Below are positions 20,058-28,984 of a stretch of DNA of 64,000 nt, piece by piece. The notes beneath the pieces are model-generated. The model had not been told where the DNA came from, made no database searches, and saw only the letters and a list, made by a program, of their open reading frames with translations. The stretch lies in assembly GCF_000711875.1 (NCBI RefSeq), contig NZ_KL543994.1, positions 1 to 64,000 of the forward strand, given 5' to 3'. The translations under genes were made by a program, and so were the position numbers. Position 1 is the stretch's first letter. Every line of letters begins with the position of its first letter. Source of the stretch: Andreprevotia chitinilytica DSM 18519 (GTDB lineage Bacteria > Pseudomonadota > Gammaproteobacteria > Burkholderiales > Chitinibacteraceae).

Positions 20058-20801
20058 CTAGCGGCCGGTCCAATCTTTGAGGCGCGCACGCAGGCGCGCG
20101 ATGGCTTGGCTGTGGAGTTGCGACACACGCGATTCGGTTACGCCGAGCACTGCGCCGATTTCCTTCAGGTTGAGTTCTTCGTCGTAATACAGCGCCATCA
20201 GAATCTTTTCGCGCTCCGGCAATGCGTTGATGCCTTCGATCAATACTTGCCGGAAACCGCTATCGGCGAGTGCTTCAAAAGGGTTGGCCGTGGTGTCGGC
20301 AACAAACTGATCGAGCTGGCTATTGCCGTCATCGTCTTCGAAATCGTCGTAGTACAACAGCTGGTGCCCGCGTGCATCGCCGAGCATCTGCTGGTATTCC
20401 TCAAGCGGGAGGTCCATGGCCTTGGCGACCTCCCCTTCGGAAGGGGCATGGCCGAGCTGGTGTTCAAGCTTGTGCACACAGGACTCAATCTCGCGCATGT
20501 TACGGCGGGTTTGGCGCGGCATCCAGTCGGCATTGCGCAACTCATCCAGCATGGCACCGCGAATACGCTGTGTGGCGAAGGTCTCGAACTGCACGCCAGC
20601 GTTCGGATCGAAATTGCGCGCGGCCTCCATCAGCCCCATCAGCCCGACCTGGATCAGGTCGTCGACTTCGACGCTGGATGGCAACCGGGCCACCATGTGG
20701 TAGGCGATCTTCTTCACCAGCGGCGCGTAGAGCTGCACGCGATCCTGATCATGATCACTTTGCGTCTGACGATAGAGTTTGAGGGCGCGTTGGGTCGGCA
20801 T
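20058..20801 (-). CDS. fliA: RNA polymerase sigma-28 factor FliA
   Basis: FliA directs transcription of late flagellar and chemotaxis genes. The 247-residue protein has region 2 (YHMVARLPSSVEVDDLIQVGLMGLMEAARNFD), region 3 and region 4 with the helix-turn-helix LKEIGAVLGVTESRVSQLHSQA. No far C-terminal extension is seen. In many relatives fliA directly follows flhG. Here the four lipid-transport genes 20857-24338 intervene, with a 55-nt gap before fliA. Confidence 0.97.
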   Translation of the reverse strand: MPTQRALKLYRQTQSDHDQDRVQLYAPLVKKIAYHMVARLPSSVEVDDLIQVGLMGLMEAARNFDPNAGVQFETFATQRIRGAMLDELRNADWMPRQTRRNMREIESCVHKLEHQLGHAPSEGEVAKAMDLPLEEYQQMLGDARGHQLLYYDDFEDDDGNSQLDQFVADTTANPFEALADSGFRQVLIEGINALPEREKILMALYYDEELNLKEIGAVLGVTESRVSQLHSQAIARLRARLKDWTGR

Positions 20802-20856
20802 GGGTACAAAATCTGTAAGCGTATTGAGTTTAGCTGAGCCGCTTGCCCGAGGCGAG

Positions 20857-21450
20857 TCAGCGAGAACCCTGTGCGATGGTGGATTCGATCTCGTCCAGCA
20901 TTGCGGCTAATGCCTGATCCGCCGCGGCAGCAATGGCGTCGGCGGTCAACGGCGAAACCGGACGGCTGGCAGAGAAAATTTGATCGAAGACGATGGCGGG
21001 TTCCGAGGCGCGCAAGTCGACCAGCCGCAGCCGTAAACGCAGCAAGACGACGGGCGAATCGCGGCGATCCACGGTCAGCTCAAGCAACTCGCCCTCTAAT
21101 CGCTGAGCAACGGGGCTGTCGGCCGTATTGTCGACGACGTGACCATACAGACCACTGGCAGCGAGCCATTCACGTAGTCGCTGCGTGATTTGTCTGTCCG
21201 GTGGGGTCAGAAAACCGCGATAGGGATCGATCACGAAGCGTTGTGCGGTTTCCCGGTAGACGAAATGGCTGTCATCGAATGGCGCAGGCGCGCGCAATGG
21301 CATCACACGCAAGGTCAAGCCGTTGCTCGTTGCCACTGGTGCACGCGCACGGGCTGCTGTCAGCAGGTAGTGCGTCTCCTGCGGTGGCGTACGGGGCGTG
21401 CTGCAGGCGGCGAGGAGCAGGATGCTGAGGAGGAGAGCGAGCGGTTTCAT
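20857..21450 (-). CDS. ABC-type lipid transport auxiliary lipoprotein (PqiC/YmbA-like)
   Basis: PqiC-like lipoproteins sit in the outer membrane and complete MCE lipid-transport bridges. The 197 residues begin with a lipoprotein signal, LLLSILLLAACS, with the lipid-attached Cys at residue 16. A YRETAQRFVIDPYRGFLTPPDRQITQRLREWL segment typical of the family (ABC_trans_aux) follows. It is the last of four tightly packed genes (permease, ATPase, MCE protein, lipoprotein), which suggests the complete set acts together. Confidence 0.85.
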   Translation of the reverse strand: MKPLALLLSILLLAACSTPRTPPQETHYLLTAARARAPVATSNGLTLRVMPLRAPAPFDDSHFVYRETAQRFVIDPYRGFLTPPDRQITQRLREWLAASGLYGHVVDNTADSPVAQRLEGELLELTVDRRDSPVVLLRLRLRLVDLRASEPAIVFDQIFSASRPVSPLTADAIAAAADQALAAMLDEIESTIAQGSR

Positions 21451-21460
21451 CAGGCAGGGT

Positions 21461-22507
21461 TCATCGCACAGGCAAGGGGTAGGGCGTGGGTGGGGTGCTG
21501 AACAGCAGGCTGGATGGATTGCTGCGGGTTTGCTTGATCAACTGGTGCAGCTCCTCGCTTGCGTCCTGCAGGCTGTTTAGCGTGGTGTCGATCTGGTGAT
21601 CGCGGCCGGCTACCAGCCGGCTCAGCTCTGTAGACGCACGGTTCAATTCCTTGAGCGTATTGCCCAGGGCCGGGTTGGTCAGTAGCTCACGCGCTGCTTG
21701 GGCGCTGGCACCGATGTTGGCTGGGGCACTGGCCAGCGCCGGGTCGGACACAAGGCGATGCAAGATCTCGCTGCTCTGGCGCAGCTCTTTGACCAAGGCC
21801 AACGTTTCTTCGCCGGTCTGGCGAATTGGCGTGGCTTTCAATTCGTGTATTTCGGCCAGCAACGCCTCGCTGATTTCACGGGTTTTCAAGCCAGCCGTCG
21901 CCGTTGCACCGTTGTCCAATACCCGGTTCAGCCGGTCTACCGTGGCGACCAAATCCAGTTTCTCCAGCTTGCCGACGAGGTTTTGTGCTGACGTCACGAT
22001 CTGTTCTACCGTGCTGCGAGCAGAAGGGACATAGGCTTGATCCGGTTGCCAGGCGATCGCCAATGGCGGGTTCTTTTTCGGGTCTTGATAGTCGATTTCG
22101 AGATAATTGGTGCCGGTCAGCCCTTGCGGCGCGATGCGTACCCGCAAGCCACGATCGACTTCGGCGACGAGCTGGCTGGCATCGGGCAGGCGTGAACTGC
22201 CGAACAATTCTGGCTTCAGGCGCGTTTCGACCAGCACATACTGTTTGCGTGCGGTGGGCGGTAAGTCTTGCTGGTACTTGGCGTGCGTGAACGAGATCTT
22301 GCTGATCTCACCGACGGTGACGCCGCGGTATTTGACCTTGGAGCCGACATCGAGGCCCTGCACCGATTCATCGAAATAGGTTTCCATCATGGTCGTGGTG
22401 GTAAACCAGCGGCCGCTGCCAAAGGCGATCAGCAGGGTGATGCCGAGGGTCAACGCGATCAATACGAACAGGCCGAGCCGGAAATAGCCCGTCTTTTGCG
22501 GGGTCAT
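21461..22507 (-). CDS. MCE-domain lipid-transport protein (MlaD/PqiB-like)
   Basis: MCE proteins form hexameric periplasmic rings that carry lipids between the membranes. The 348 residues show one N-terminal membrane helix (about 8-30), a single MCE domain (about 37-120, with VKYRGVTVGEISKISF) and a long helical C-terminal part. The layout is closer to the MlaD-like class with long helices than to the multi-MCE PqiB or YebT. The start overlaps the ATPase stop by 4 nt (ATGA). The gene order STAS-permease, ATPase, MCE protein, lipoprotein fits one transporter. Confidence 0.9.
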   Translation of the reverse strand: MTPQKTGYFRLGLFVLIALTLGITLLIAFGSGRWFTTTTMMETYFDESVQGLDVGSKVKYRGVTVGEISKISFTHAKYQQDLPPTARKQYVLVETRLKPELFGSSRLPDASQLVAEVDRGLRVRIAPQGLTGTNYLEIDYQDPKKNPPLAIAWQPDQAYVPSARSTVEQIVTSAQNLVGKLEKLDLVATVDRLNRVLDNGATATAGLKTREISEALLAEIHELKATPIRQTGEETLALVKELRQSSEILHRLVSDPALASAPANIGASAQAARELLTNPALGNTLKELNRASTELSRLVAGRDHQIDTTLNSLQDASEELHQLIKQTRSNPSSLLFSTPPTPYPLPVR

Positions 22508-23265
22508 GCCATTTCCTTGTTGATCTCACGATGGAAGAAGCGCCGCACCGCATCGCTGGGCGGCTGGTCACGCAATTGCTCGGGCGTATCGAGTGCAATG
22601 GCGCCCTTCGCCCCTTTATCGAGCATGAGGGCGCGGTCTGCAATAGCGAAGATGCTGGCTAGCTCATGCGTGACGACAACGAAGGTCAGCCCGAGTGTCT
22701 GGGCCAACTGGTTGATTAGCGCATCCAGCTCGGCGGCGGTGACCGGATCGAGGCCGGCGGAGGGCTCGTCCAGGAACAGGATTTTCGGATCAAGCGCCAT
22801 AGCGCGGGCGATTGCAGCGCGTTTTTGCATCCCGCCCGATAGTTCGGCTGGCGAGTAATCGGCATAGGCCTCCAAACCGACCTGCCGCAATTTCAGCCGC
22901 GCCACCAGTTCGCAGGCACTGCGGTCGAGCTGGGTGAAATTGACGAGCGGTAGCAGCACGTTGTCCAGCACGCTCATCGAGCCGAACAGGGCACCGGATT
23001 GGTAGGCGACGCCAAACTTGCGCATCAGCGCTTGGCGAGCGGGGCCTTCGGTGGCGGTCAGTTCTTCGCCAGTGAGCCAGACTTGCCCGGTCTTCGGCCG
23101 CTCCAGCCCGATCATGTGGCGCAGCAGCGTGGATTTGCCGCAGCCCGATCCGCCCAGAATCACGAACACTTCACCCGTTTCCACCGTGAACGACACGTCG
23201 CGCAGGATCGTCTCGTCACCATAGGCACAGGTGAGGTTTTCGACACGGATGATGGGCTCGGTCAT
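22504..23265 (-). CDS. ABC transporter ATP-binding protein (MlaF-like)
   Basis: This is the cytoplasmic ATPase of the MCE transporter. It is 253 residues with Walker A GGSGCGKST (38-46), signature LSGGM (142-146), Walker B LFLDEP (163-168) and the switch His in VVVTHE. It resembles MlaF more than general importers. The permease gene ends 2 nt upstream, and the MCE gene overlaps the stop. Confidence 0.93.
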   Translation of the reverse strand: MTEPIIRVENLTCAYGDETILRDVSFTVETGEVFVILGGSGCGKSTLLRHMIGLERPKTGQVWLTGEELTATEGPARQALMRKFGVAYQSGALFGSMSVLDNVLLPLVNFTQLDRSACELVARLKLRQVGLEAYADYSPAELSGGMQKRAAIARAMALDPKILFLDEPSAGLDPVTAAELDALINQLAQTLGLTFVVVTHELASIFAIADRALMLDKGAKGAIALDTPEQLRDQPPSDAVRRFFHREINKEMA

Positions 23266-23267
23266 GG

Positions 23268-24338
23268 TTACCAGCCGAGGTAGTAGAAGGCCACGGCGAA
23301 CAGCCCGTCGCAGACGACCAGAAATACCAGCGAGGTAACGACGGCACGGGTCGTCGCGGCACCGACAGCTTGCGCGCCGCTACCGGTGCGTAACCCTTGC
23401 CAGCAGCCAATGGCAGCGATGCCAAAGCCGAACACGGCGGACTTGACCAGCCCGCCGAGGAAGTCGGTCAGGGCGACGATGCTTTGCACCTGAATGAAGG
23501 CCGTCTTGAACGGGATATCGAAGCTCAGCAGCACCAAGCCGCCGCCAAACAGGCCGACGACTTCAGCAAAAATTGCCAGCAGCGGCGTCATCAGTGTGAC
23601 GGCCCACAGGCGTGGCAGTACCAGCACTTGCATGGGGTCGATGCCCATGGTGGTGAGCGCGTCGACTTCCTGATTGGTTTTCATCGTGCCGAGTTCGGCT
23701 GCAAATGCGGCGCCGGTGCGGCCAGCGAGCAGTACAGCGGTCATCAGTGGCGCGAGTTCGCGAATCAGCGCTAACCCGACGAGGTTGGCAACGAACAACT
23801 CTGCACCGAACTGCTTCATCGGGATTGCCGACTGAAAAGCCAGAATCACGCCAAGCAGAAAGGCGATCAGCCCGACGATGGGGAGTCCATCGGCCCCGGC
23901 CGAGGCGGCGACTTGCAAGAAATCGTGACGGTGGAAGCGAGTGTGACTACCGAGCCGCGTTCTGGCGGCAACGATGATTTCGCCGACAAAACCGACGCGG
24001 TCGTATAGCGATGCCAATGTCTCGGCTGTGGCATGCCCGAGGGAGCCAATCCAGTTTGCGGTTGCCGGCGGGGCGGAGGAGGCGAGTGGTTTTTCCGGCG
24101 TCAGTTCGGCGAGCAAGGCCGCGAATCCCGGTGCCAGTCCTTCGATCTTGCCGCCGCGCTGGATCAGCTCGAACAACAATGCCAAACCAGCACCATCGCA
24201 GTAATCGATGCCTTGGGCGTGGATGGTTTCAATCTGGATTGCTGCGCGGGCCTGAGGCCAGATGGCTGCGGCGCCATCCGCATCGAGGCGGCCGGCGAGG
24301 GTGAGCGTGTTGCCGTCTTGTTGCAGCGTGGCGCTCAT
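23268..24338 (-). CDS. MlaE-type ABC permease with N-terminal STAS domain
   Basis: The 356 residues join a STAS-like region (about 1-85, LTLAGRLDADGAAA...DYCDGAGLALLFELIQRGG) to an MlaE permease (about 120-356, GVILAFQSAIPMKQFGAELFVANLVGLALIRELAPLMTAVLLAGRTGAAFAAE...). In E. coli the STAS part is a separate protein, MlaB. Here it is fused, so no mlaB gene is needed. It follows flhG by 13 nt and starts the lipid-transport operon. Confidence 0.92.
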   Translation of the reverse strand: MSATLQQDGNTLTLAGRLDADGAAAIWPQARAAIQIETIHAQGIDYCDGAGLALLFELIQRGGKIEGLAPGFAALLAELTPEKPLASSAPPATANWIGSLGHATAETLASLYDRVGFVGEIIVAARTRLGSHTRFHRHDFLQVAASAGADGLPIVGLIAFLLGVILAFQSAIPMKQFGAELFVANLVGLALIRELAPLMTAVLLAGRTGAAFAAELGTMKTNQEVDALTTMGIDPMQVLVLPRLWAVTLMTPLLAIFAEVVGLFGGGLVLLSFDIPFKTAFIQVQSIVALTDFLGGLVKSAVFGFGIAAIGCWQGLRTGSGAQAVGAATTRAVVTSLVFLVVCDGLFAVAFYYLGW

Positions 24339-24351
24339 GGGGCCACTCGCA

Positions 24352-25242
24352 TCAATGATGCAAACGATCAGTCAGGATCCGGCTTGATTCGACCAGCCGG
24401 TAAACGAAATCGGCCGGGTTTTCGAAGCCGGCTTCGGGCTTGCGCCAACGCAGCATCGCATCGGCCAGTTGCCGGAAGGCATGGCTTGATTCGGCATCGG
24501 GGAAGGCATCGAGCACCGTCTTGCCCAAGCGCGTGGCACGTTTGAGCAGTTCGTCCTCGGGGACGAAACCGATCAGCCGCAGCTGCACGGCGCTGCCCAG
24601 ATACTGCTGGGCGACGCGCTTGATGCGTTGATACAGGAAATTGGCTTCGGTCAGGCTGTCCACACGGTTGACCAGAATGCGGAATTCGCGGCGGGCGTAT
24701 TCGGTGTAGAGCAGCTTGATGGTGGCGTAGGCGTCGGTCAGCGATTCGGCGCGCTCGGAGACGATCACCACTACGTCGTCGGCGGCCAGGCTCAAGCTCG
24801 GCACGCCGGGGCCGGTGGCGGGGCGGGTGTCGAGCAGGAGGAAGTCGGCAGCGCCGGTAACGGCTTCGAATTCTGCGCCCAGCCAGGCGAGTTCACGCTC
24901 ATTCATGGCGGCGAGTGTTTGCGGGCGCGCGGCGACCGGCAGAACCGAGAAACCGGCCGAGGTTTCGAGCAGCGTATCGGCCAGCGAGCTTTCGCGGCGA
25001 ATGGCGTCTTCGAAGTTGTAACGCGGTGCGAGCCGGAGACGGTGAGCCGCGTTGGAAAGACCGGTGTATTCGTCGAGCAGGATGACTTCGCGCTGGCGTT
25101 CGGCCAATGCAGCAGCCAGATGAATTGCGATGCTGGTGGTGCCGACGCCACCGCGTCCGCCGCAAAAGCTCACGCTCCGGCAGGCGGCAGGGGCCACCAT
25201 GGCGCGCAGGCCGGAGGCTTGATCCTGCCACGGGCTATGCAC
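24352..25242 (-). CDS. flhG: FlhG/FleN-like MinD-type ATPase with degenerate P-loop
   Basis: FlhG limits flagellar number and works with FlhF. The 296 residues start with the family peptide DQASGLRAM and show the MinD/ParA fold. The P-loop reads GGRGGVGTTS (28-37) where the family has GGKGGVGKT/S, so the signature and Walker-A lysines are Arg and Thr. The switch-II position reads LLLDTRPATG. The codons GGA-CGC-GGT-GGC-GTC-GGC-ACC-ACC are clear, so this is not a frame error. ATP hydrolysis is doubtful. The gene overlaps flhF by 8 nt. Confidence 0.88.
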   Translation of the reverse strand: MHSPWQDQASGLRAMVAPAACRSVSFCGGRGGVGTTSIAIHLAAALAERQREVILLDEYTGLSNAAHRLRLAPRYNFEDAIRRESSLADTLLETSAGFSVLPVAARPQTLAAMNERELAWLGAEFEAVTGAADFLLLDTRPATGPGVPSLSLAADDVVVIVSERAESLTDAYATIKLLYTEYARREFRILVNRVDSLTEANFLYQRIKRVAQQYLGSAVQLRLIGFVPEDELLKRATRLGKTVLDAFPDAESSHAFRQLADAMLRWRKPEAGFENPADFVYRLVESSRILTDRLHH

Positions 25243-26761
25243 GCACGCCTCCGACGTTCAGGTGCAGCTCGTCGCCGGCACCCACGCCGCTAGCCCCCAT
25301 GAACAGCGGGTATTCGCTCTGCTGCAGCTGGAATGCCTTGGGTGGTTCATTGCGGAAGGTGCGGTCGATCAGGTAGTCGACGCGCGCGCCGTGCAGGTCT
25401 TCCGGCACGCGCTGGCCATTGGTGACGAATTGCAGCTTGAGCTTGTGGCGGATGGCGACATCGAGGCAGCCACCGAGATTCATGGCTTCATCCAGCTTGG
25501 TGACGATGCAGCCAGCCAGCTGGTGGTTCTGGTAGCGGCGGGCGACATCGTCAAGCGTGGCTGGCGCAGCGTTGGCAGCCAGCAGCAGCAGGGTCTGGAT
25601 GTGTTCGTGCTCGAACAGCCGCAGCTGCTCGCCGACGCGTGAATCGCGCTGCCCCATGCCGACCGTGTCGATCAGGATCAGATGGCGATCGGCCAGATCG
25701 GCGAGGGTGAGTTCGAGGTCGGTGTTGTCTTTTACTTCATGCACCGGCACGCCGATGATGCGGCCGTAGATGCGCAGCTGGTCATGCGCGCCGATCCGGT
25801 AGCTATCGGTGGTAAGCAGGGCGACCGACTCCGGCCCATACATCAGTGCGCAACGTGCAGCGAGTTTGGCGACAGTGGTGGTCTTGCCGACACCGGTCGG
25901 CCCGATCAAGGCGAAGGTGCCGCCACGGTTGATCAGGTCTTCGCCGGTCGTCGTGGCGGGCAGGTTGTGTGCCAGTGCCGCTTTGACCCAGCGCAGGCCC
26001 TGATCGAAACCGAGGCCGGGGGGCATTTTGTCGATCAGCTGGCGAGCCAGTGCCGGGCAGAAACCGGCGGCCAGCAGCTGGCGTAGCGCTTCGAGTTTTT
26101 CTGGTGCGTGTTTGGCGAGTTCGCCCCACGCCATGCCGGCAAGCTGGCTTTCCAGCATGCCGCGCAACAGACGGATTTCACGGGCGATGTCTTCCATTGC
26201 TTCTTTATCTGCTGGCGCGGCAGCCGGTTCAGGCGCGGCGGGCGTTTCTTCTTCGAAGCGGAAGGTGGGGAGTTTTTCCGGCGGCTTGCGCACGGGTTGC
26301 TGCGGTGCAGACTGGGCCGGTTGCGCGGATTCGATCACCTGCTGGCGGGCGATGGCAAAATCCTGCAGCGTTTGGGTCGGTCTGGGCCGGCTGCTGCGTA
26401 CCAGCAGTGGTTCTTCGACTGGCTCGCTGGCGCGAGGCAGATCATTGATGTCGGGTTCGTTGTCTTCGTCGGGGATCGCGTAGGAGCGGGCCAGTGCACG
26501 GGATACGGGCGCTGAGGGCTCTTGCGCAGAGCGCATCAAGCGTGCGCCATTCTGAACTGCGCGGGGGGTCGGCTTGGGCGTCGCATCGACCGTTTGTGTG
26601 CTGGTGATGGCGGCTACATCGGCGTCGGCCACGGCCATGATCTCGATACCACCACCGGCCACTTGCCGGTTCGACAGGATGAGCGCATCCGGGCCGAGTT
26701 CATCCCGAACCTGGCGGAGCGCATCGCGTGTCGTGGCACCGTAGAACTTTTTGACGACCAT
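25235..26761 (-). CDS. flhF: Flagellar SRP-type GTPase FlhF
   Basis: FlhF fixes the site of polar flagellum assembly. ATG 26761 gives 508 residues starting MVVKKFYGATTRDALRQVRDELG; a TTG at 26782 would add seven. A basic N-terminal B domain is followed by a Pro/Ala-rich linker (about 60-190) and an NG GTPase domain. The domain contains GPTGVGKTTT (about 287-296), DTVGMGQRDSR and TKLDEAMNLGG. All GTP-binding motifs look intact. It lies between flhA and flhG. Confidence 0.96.
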   Translation of the reverse strand: MVVKKFYGATTRDALRQVRDELGPDALILSNRQVAGGGIEIMAVADADVAAITSTQTVDATPKPTPRAVQNGARLMRSAQEPSAPVSRALARSYAIPDEDNEPDINDLPRASEPVEEPLLVRSSRPRPTQTLQDFAIARQQVIESAQPAQSAPQQPVRKPPEKLPTFRFEEETPAAPEPAAAPADKEAMEDIAREIRLLRGMLESQLAGMAWGELAKHAPEKLEALRQLLAAGFCPALARQLIDKMPPGLGFDQGLRWVKAALAHNLPATTTGEDLINRGGTFALIGPTGVGKTTTVAKLAARCALMYGPESVALLTTDSYRIGAHDQLRIYGRIIGVPVHEVKDNTDLELTLADLADRHLILIDTVGMGQRDSRVGEQLRLFEHEHIQTLLLLAANAAPATLDDVARRYQNHQLAGCIVTKLDEAMNLGGCLDVAIRHKLKLQFVTNGQRVPEDLHGARVDYLIDRTFRNEPPKAFQLQQSEYPLFMGASGVGAGDELHLNVGGVRA

Positions 26762-26837
26762 GTCGGCTGCTATTAACCCCAAACGGTGAATTATGCCCGT
26801 TTAATGACACACGGGCCGCTCTAATACACTTGCTGCC

Positions 26838-28913
26838 TTATCCCGCTGCGCCCAATACGCCAACGATGCGGATCGTTTTGCTATCCGGGATTTCGGTATG
26901 GGCAATCACGCGCAAATTCGGAATCGAACGCCGCAAGAAACGCGAAAGCATCGGCCGCAATTGTCCAGGCGTAATCAGCACGGTATTCAAGCCTTGCGCC
27001 TCCATTTGCTCGGCCAATTGCGATGCTTGTTTCAGTAGCCGCTCAGCCAATCCCGGTTCCAATCCGCCTTGCGATTTACCGGCAGCGGCGGACATCAGAA
27101 TGTTTTCCAGCTGTGGTTCCAATGCAACGACCGGCAATTCGTCTTCACCCGGGAAGAGCTGGTGGATAATCGCCCGGCCGAGTGCAATACGCACCGTGGC
27201 GGTCAGCTCATCGACATCCTGTGTACGCAGGATTTGCTCGCCGAGTGTTTCCAGAATGGTACGCAAATCACGGATGTGCATCCCTTCTTCAAGTAAATTC
27301 TGAAGAACTTTCTGCAAGGTGCCAACTGGAATGATTTTTGGCACCAAATCCTCGATCAGTTTTGGTGCTTCCTTGGCGAAATGATCCAGCAATTGCTGCA
27401 CTTCCTCGCGGCCGAGAAGCTCGGAAGCGTGGCTCTGCAGTACGTTGGAAATATGCGTGCCGACGACGGTGCTGGCATCGACCACCGTAAAGCCGAGCGA
27501 TTGCGCGTTGTCGCGCAGATTGGCATCGATCCAGACGGCAGGCAGGCCAAAGGTTGGGTCAGTGGTCTGCATGCCGGGCAACTGGCCAGATGCATTGCCA
27601 GGGTTGATGGCGAGCCATTGGCCGACAAACGCTTCGCCCATGCCGACATCGACGCCTTTCAATTGAATGCGATATTGATTGGGCTTTAGTTCGAGATTGT
27701 CGCGAATGTGCACGGCCGGCATGAGAAAGCCGAGTTCCTGCGCCAGTTTCTTGCGGATGCCGCGAATGCGCCGCAGCAGTTCGCCATCCTGATTACGATC
27801 GACCAGTGGAATGATGCGGTAGCCGACTTCCAGCCCGACCGGATCGACCGGTTGCACATCGGCCCAGCTAACTTCCTGCAGCGGCTGTTCTGTCGGGGCA
27901 GGTACGCCCGGGGTGCCTGGTGCGGCGCTGGGTGGCGGGGCGAGTTTTCTCTTCTTTTCGACATCGTCCAGCCACCATGCCAGACCGCTGGCCATCGCGG
28001 CCATCAGCAGGAACGCCACGTGTGGCATGCCGGGAATCAAGCCCAGTACCGCCATCACAGCGGCGGTCACGTACAGCACTTGCGGCTTGGAGAACATCTG
28101 GCCAAGCAGCTGCTCGGACAGGTCCTCCTCGGTGCCGACGCGCGAGACGACCACACCGGCCGCGACCGAAATGATCAGGCCGGGGATTTGCGCGACCAAG
28201 CCGTCACCGATGGTGAGCAGGGTGTAGGTTTTGCCGGCTTCGGCGAACGCGAGGTCGTGCTGCACCATGCCGACGATCAGCCCGCCGACGATATTGATCA
28301 GCATGACCATGATGCCGGCGACCGCATCGCCGCGGACGAACTTGCTCGCACCATCCATGGAGCCGAAGAAGTCGGCTTCCTGCGCGATGGTGGCGCGACG
28401 TTTGCGGGCGTCTTCCTCGCCGATCAGACCGGCATTGAGGTCGGCATCGATCGCCATCTGCTTGCCGGGCATCGCATCCAGCGTGAAGCGGGCCGAGACT
28501 TCGGCGATCCGGCCGGCACCCTTGGTGATCACGACGAAGTTGATGATGGTGAGAATGACGAAGGCGATGATGCCGACGGTGAGGTTGTCGCCGATCAGCA
28601 CGTGGCCGAAGGATTCGATCACTTGCCCGGCCGCACCGGCCCCAGTGTGGCCTTCCGTCAGCACGAGCTTGGTCGAGGCGACGTTCAGGCTCAGACGCAG
28701 CAGCGTCGTGAACAGCAGCACGGTGGGGAAGCTGGAAAACTCCAGCGGCTCACGCGTGTATAGACCCACCATCAGGACGATGATCGAGATCGCAATATTG
28801 AAGGTGAAAAAGAAATCGAGCGCCGGCGCGGGCAGCGGCAGGATCATCATGCCGAGCACCATCAGCACGAGCGCGGGGCCTGCCAGCCGGGTCAGATTGA
28901 AATTACGCCACAC
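26838..28913 (-). CDS. flhA: Flagellar export gate protein FlhA
   Basis: FlhA is the export-gate ring of the flagellar type III apparatus. The 691 residues include eight N-terminal membrane helices, the cytoplasmic FHIPEP loop (ARFTLDAMPGKQMAIDADLNAGLIGEEDARKRR) and a large soluble C-domain ending LPGEDELPVVALEPQLE...AHTEIPDSKTIRIVG. The apparent start is GTG at 28913, with AGGA 15 nt upstream. The fairly short N-terminus suggests the start is right but not certain. Confidence 0.96.
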   Translation of the reverse strand: MWRNFNLTRLAGPALVLMVLGMMILPLPAPALDFFFTFNIAISIIVLMVGLYTREPLEFSSFPTVLLFTTLLRLSLNVASTKLVLTEGHTGAGAAGQVIESFGHVLIGDNLTVGIIAFVILTIINFVVITKGAGRIAEVSARFTLDAMPGKQMAIDADLNAGLIGEEDARKRRATIAQEADFFGSMDGASKFVRGDAVAGIMVMLINIVGGLIVGMVQHDLAFAEAGKTYTLLTIGDGLVAQIPGLIISVAAGVVVSRVGTEEDLSEQLLGQMFSKPQVLYVTAAVMAVLGLIPGMPHVAFLLMAAMASGLAWWLDDVEKKRKLAPPPSAAPGTPGVPAPTEQPLQEVSWADVQPVDPVGLEVGYRIIPLVDRNQDGELLRRIRGIRKKLAQELGFLMPAVHIRDNLELKPNQYRIQLKGVDVGMGEAFVGQWLAINPGNASGQLPGMQTTDPTFGLPAVWIDANLRDNAQSLGFTVVDASTVVGTHISNVLQSHASELLGREEVQQLLDHFAKEAPKLIEDLVPKIIPVGTLQKVLQNLLEEGMHIRDLRTILETLGEQILRTQDVDELTATVRIALGRAIIHQLFPGEDELPVVALEPQLENILMSAAAGKSQGGLEPGLAERLLKQASQLAEQMEAQGLNTVLITPGQLRPMLSRFLRRSIPNLRVIAHTEIPDSKTIRIVGVLGAAG

Positions 28914-28984
28914 GTTGTACTCGGATTCCTGAGGTCATGAAGGGCTGCTGCTTCTGCTTATTTAATTAGGGTTGCCATGGATCG

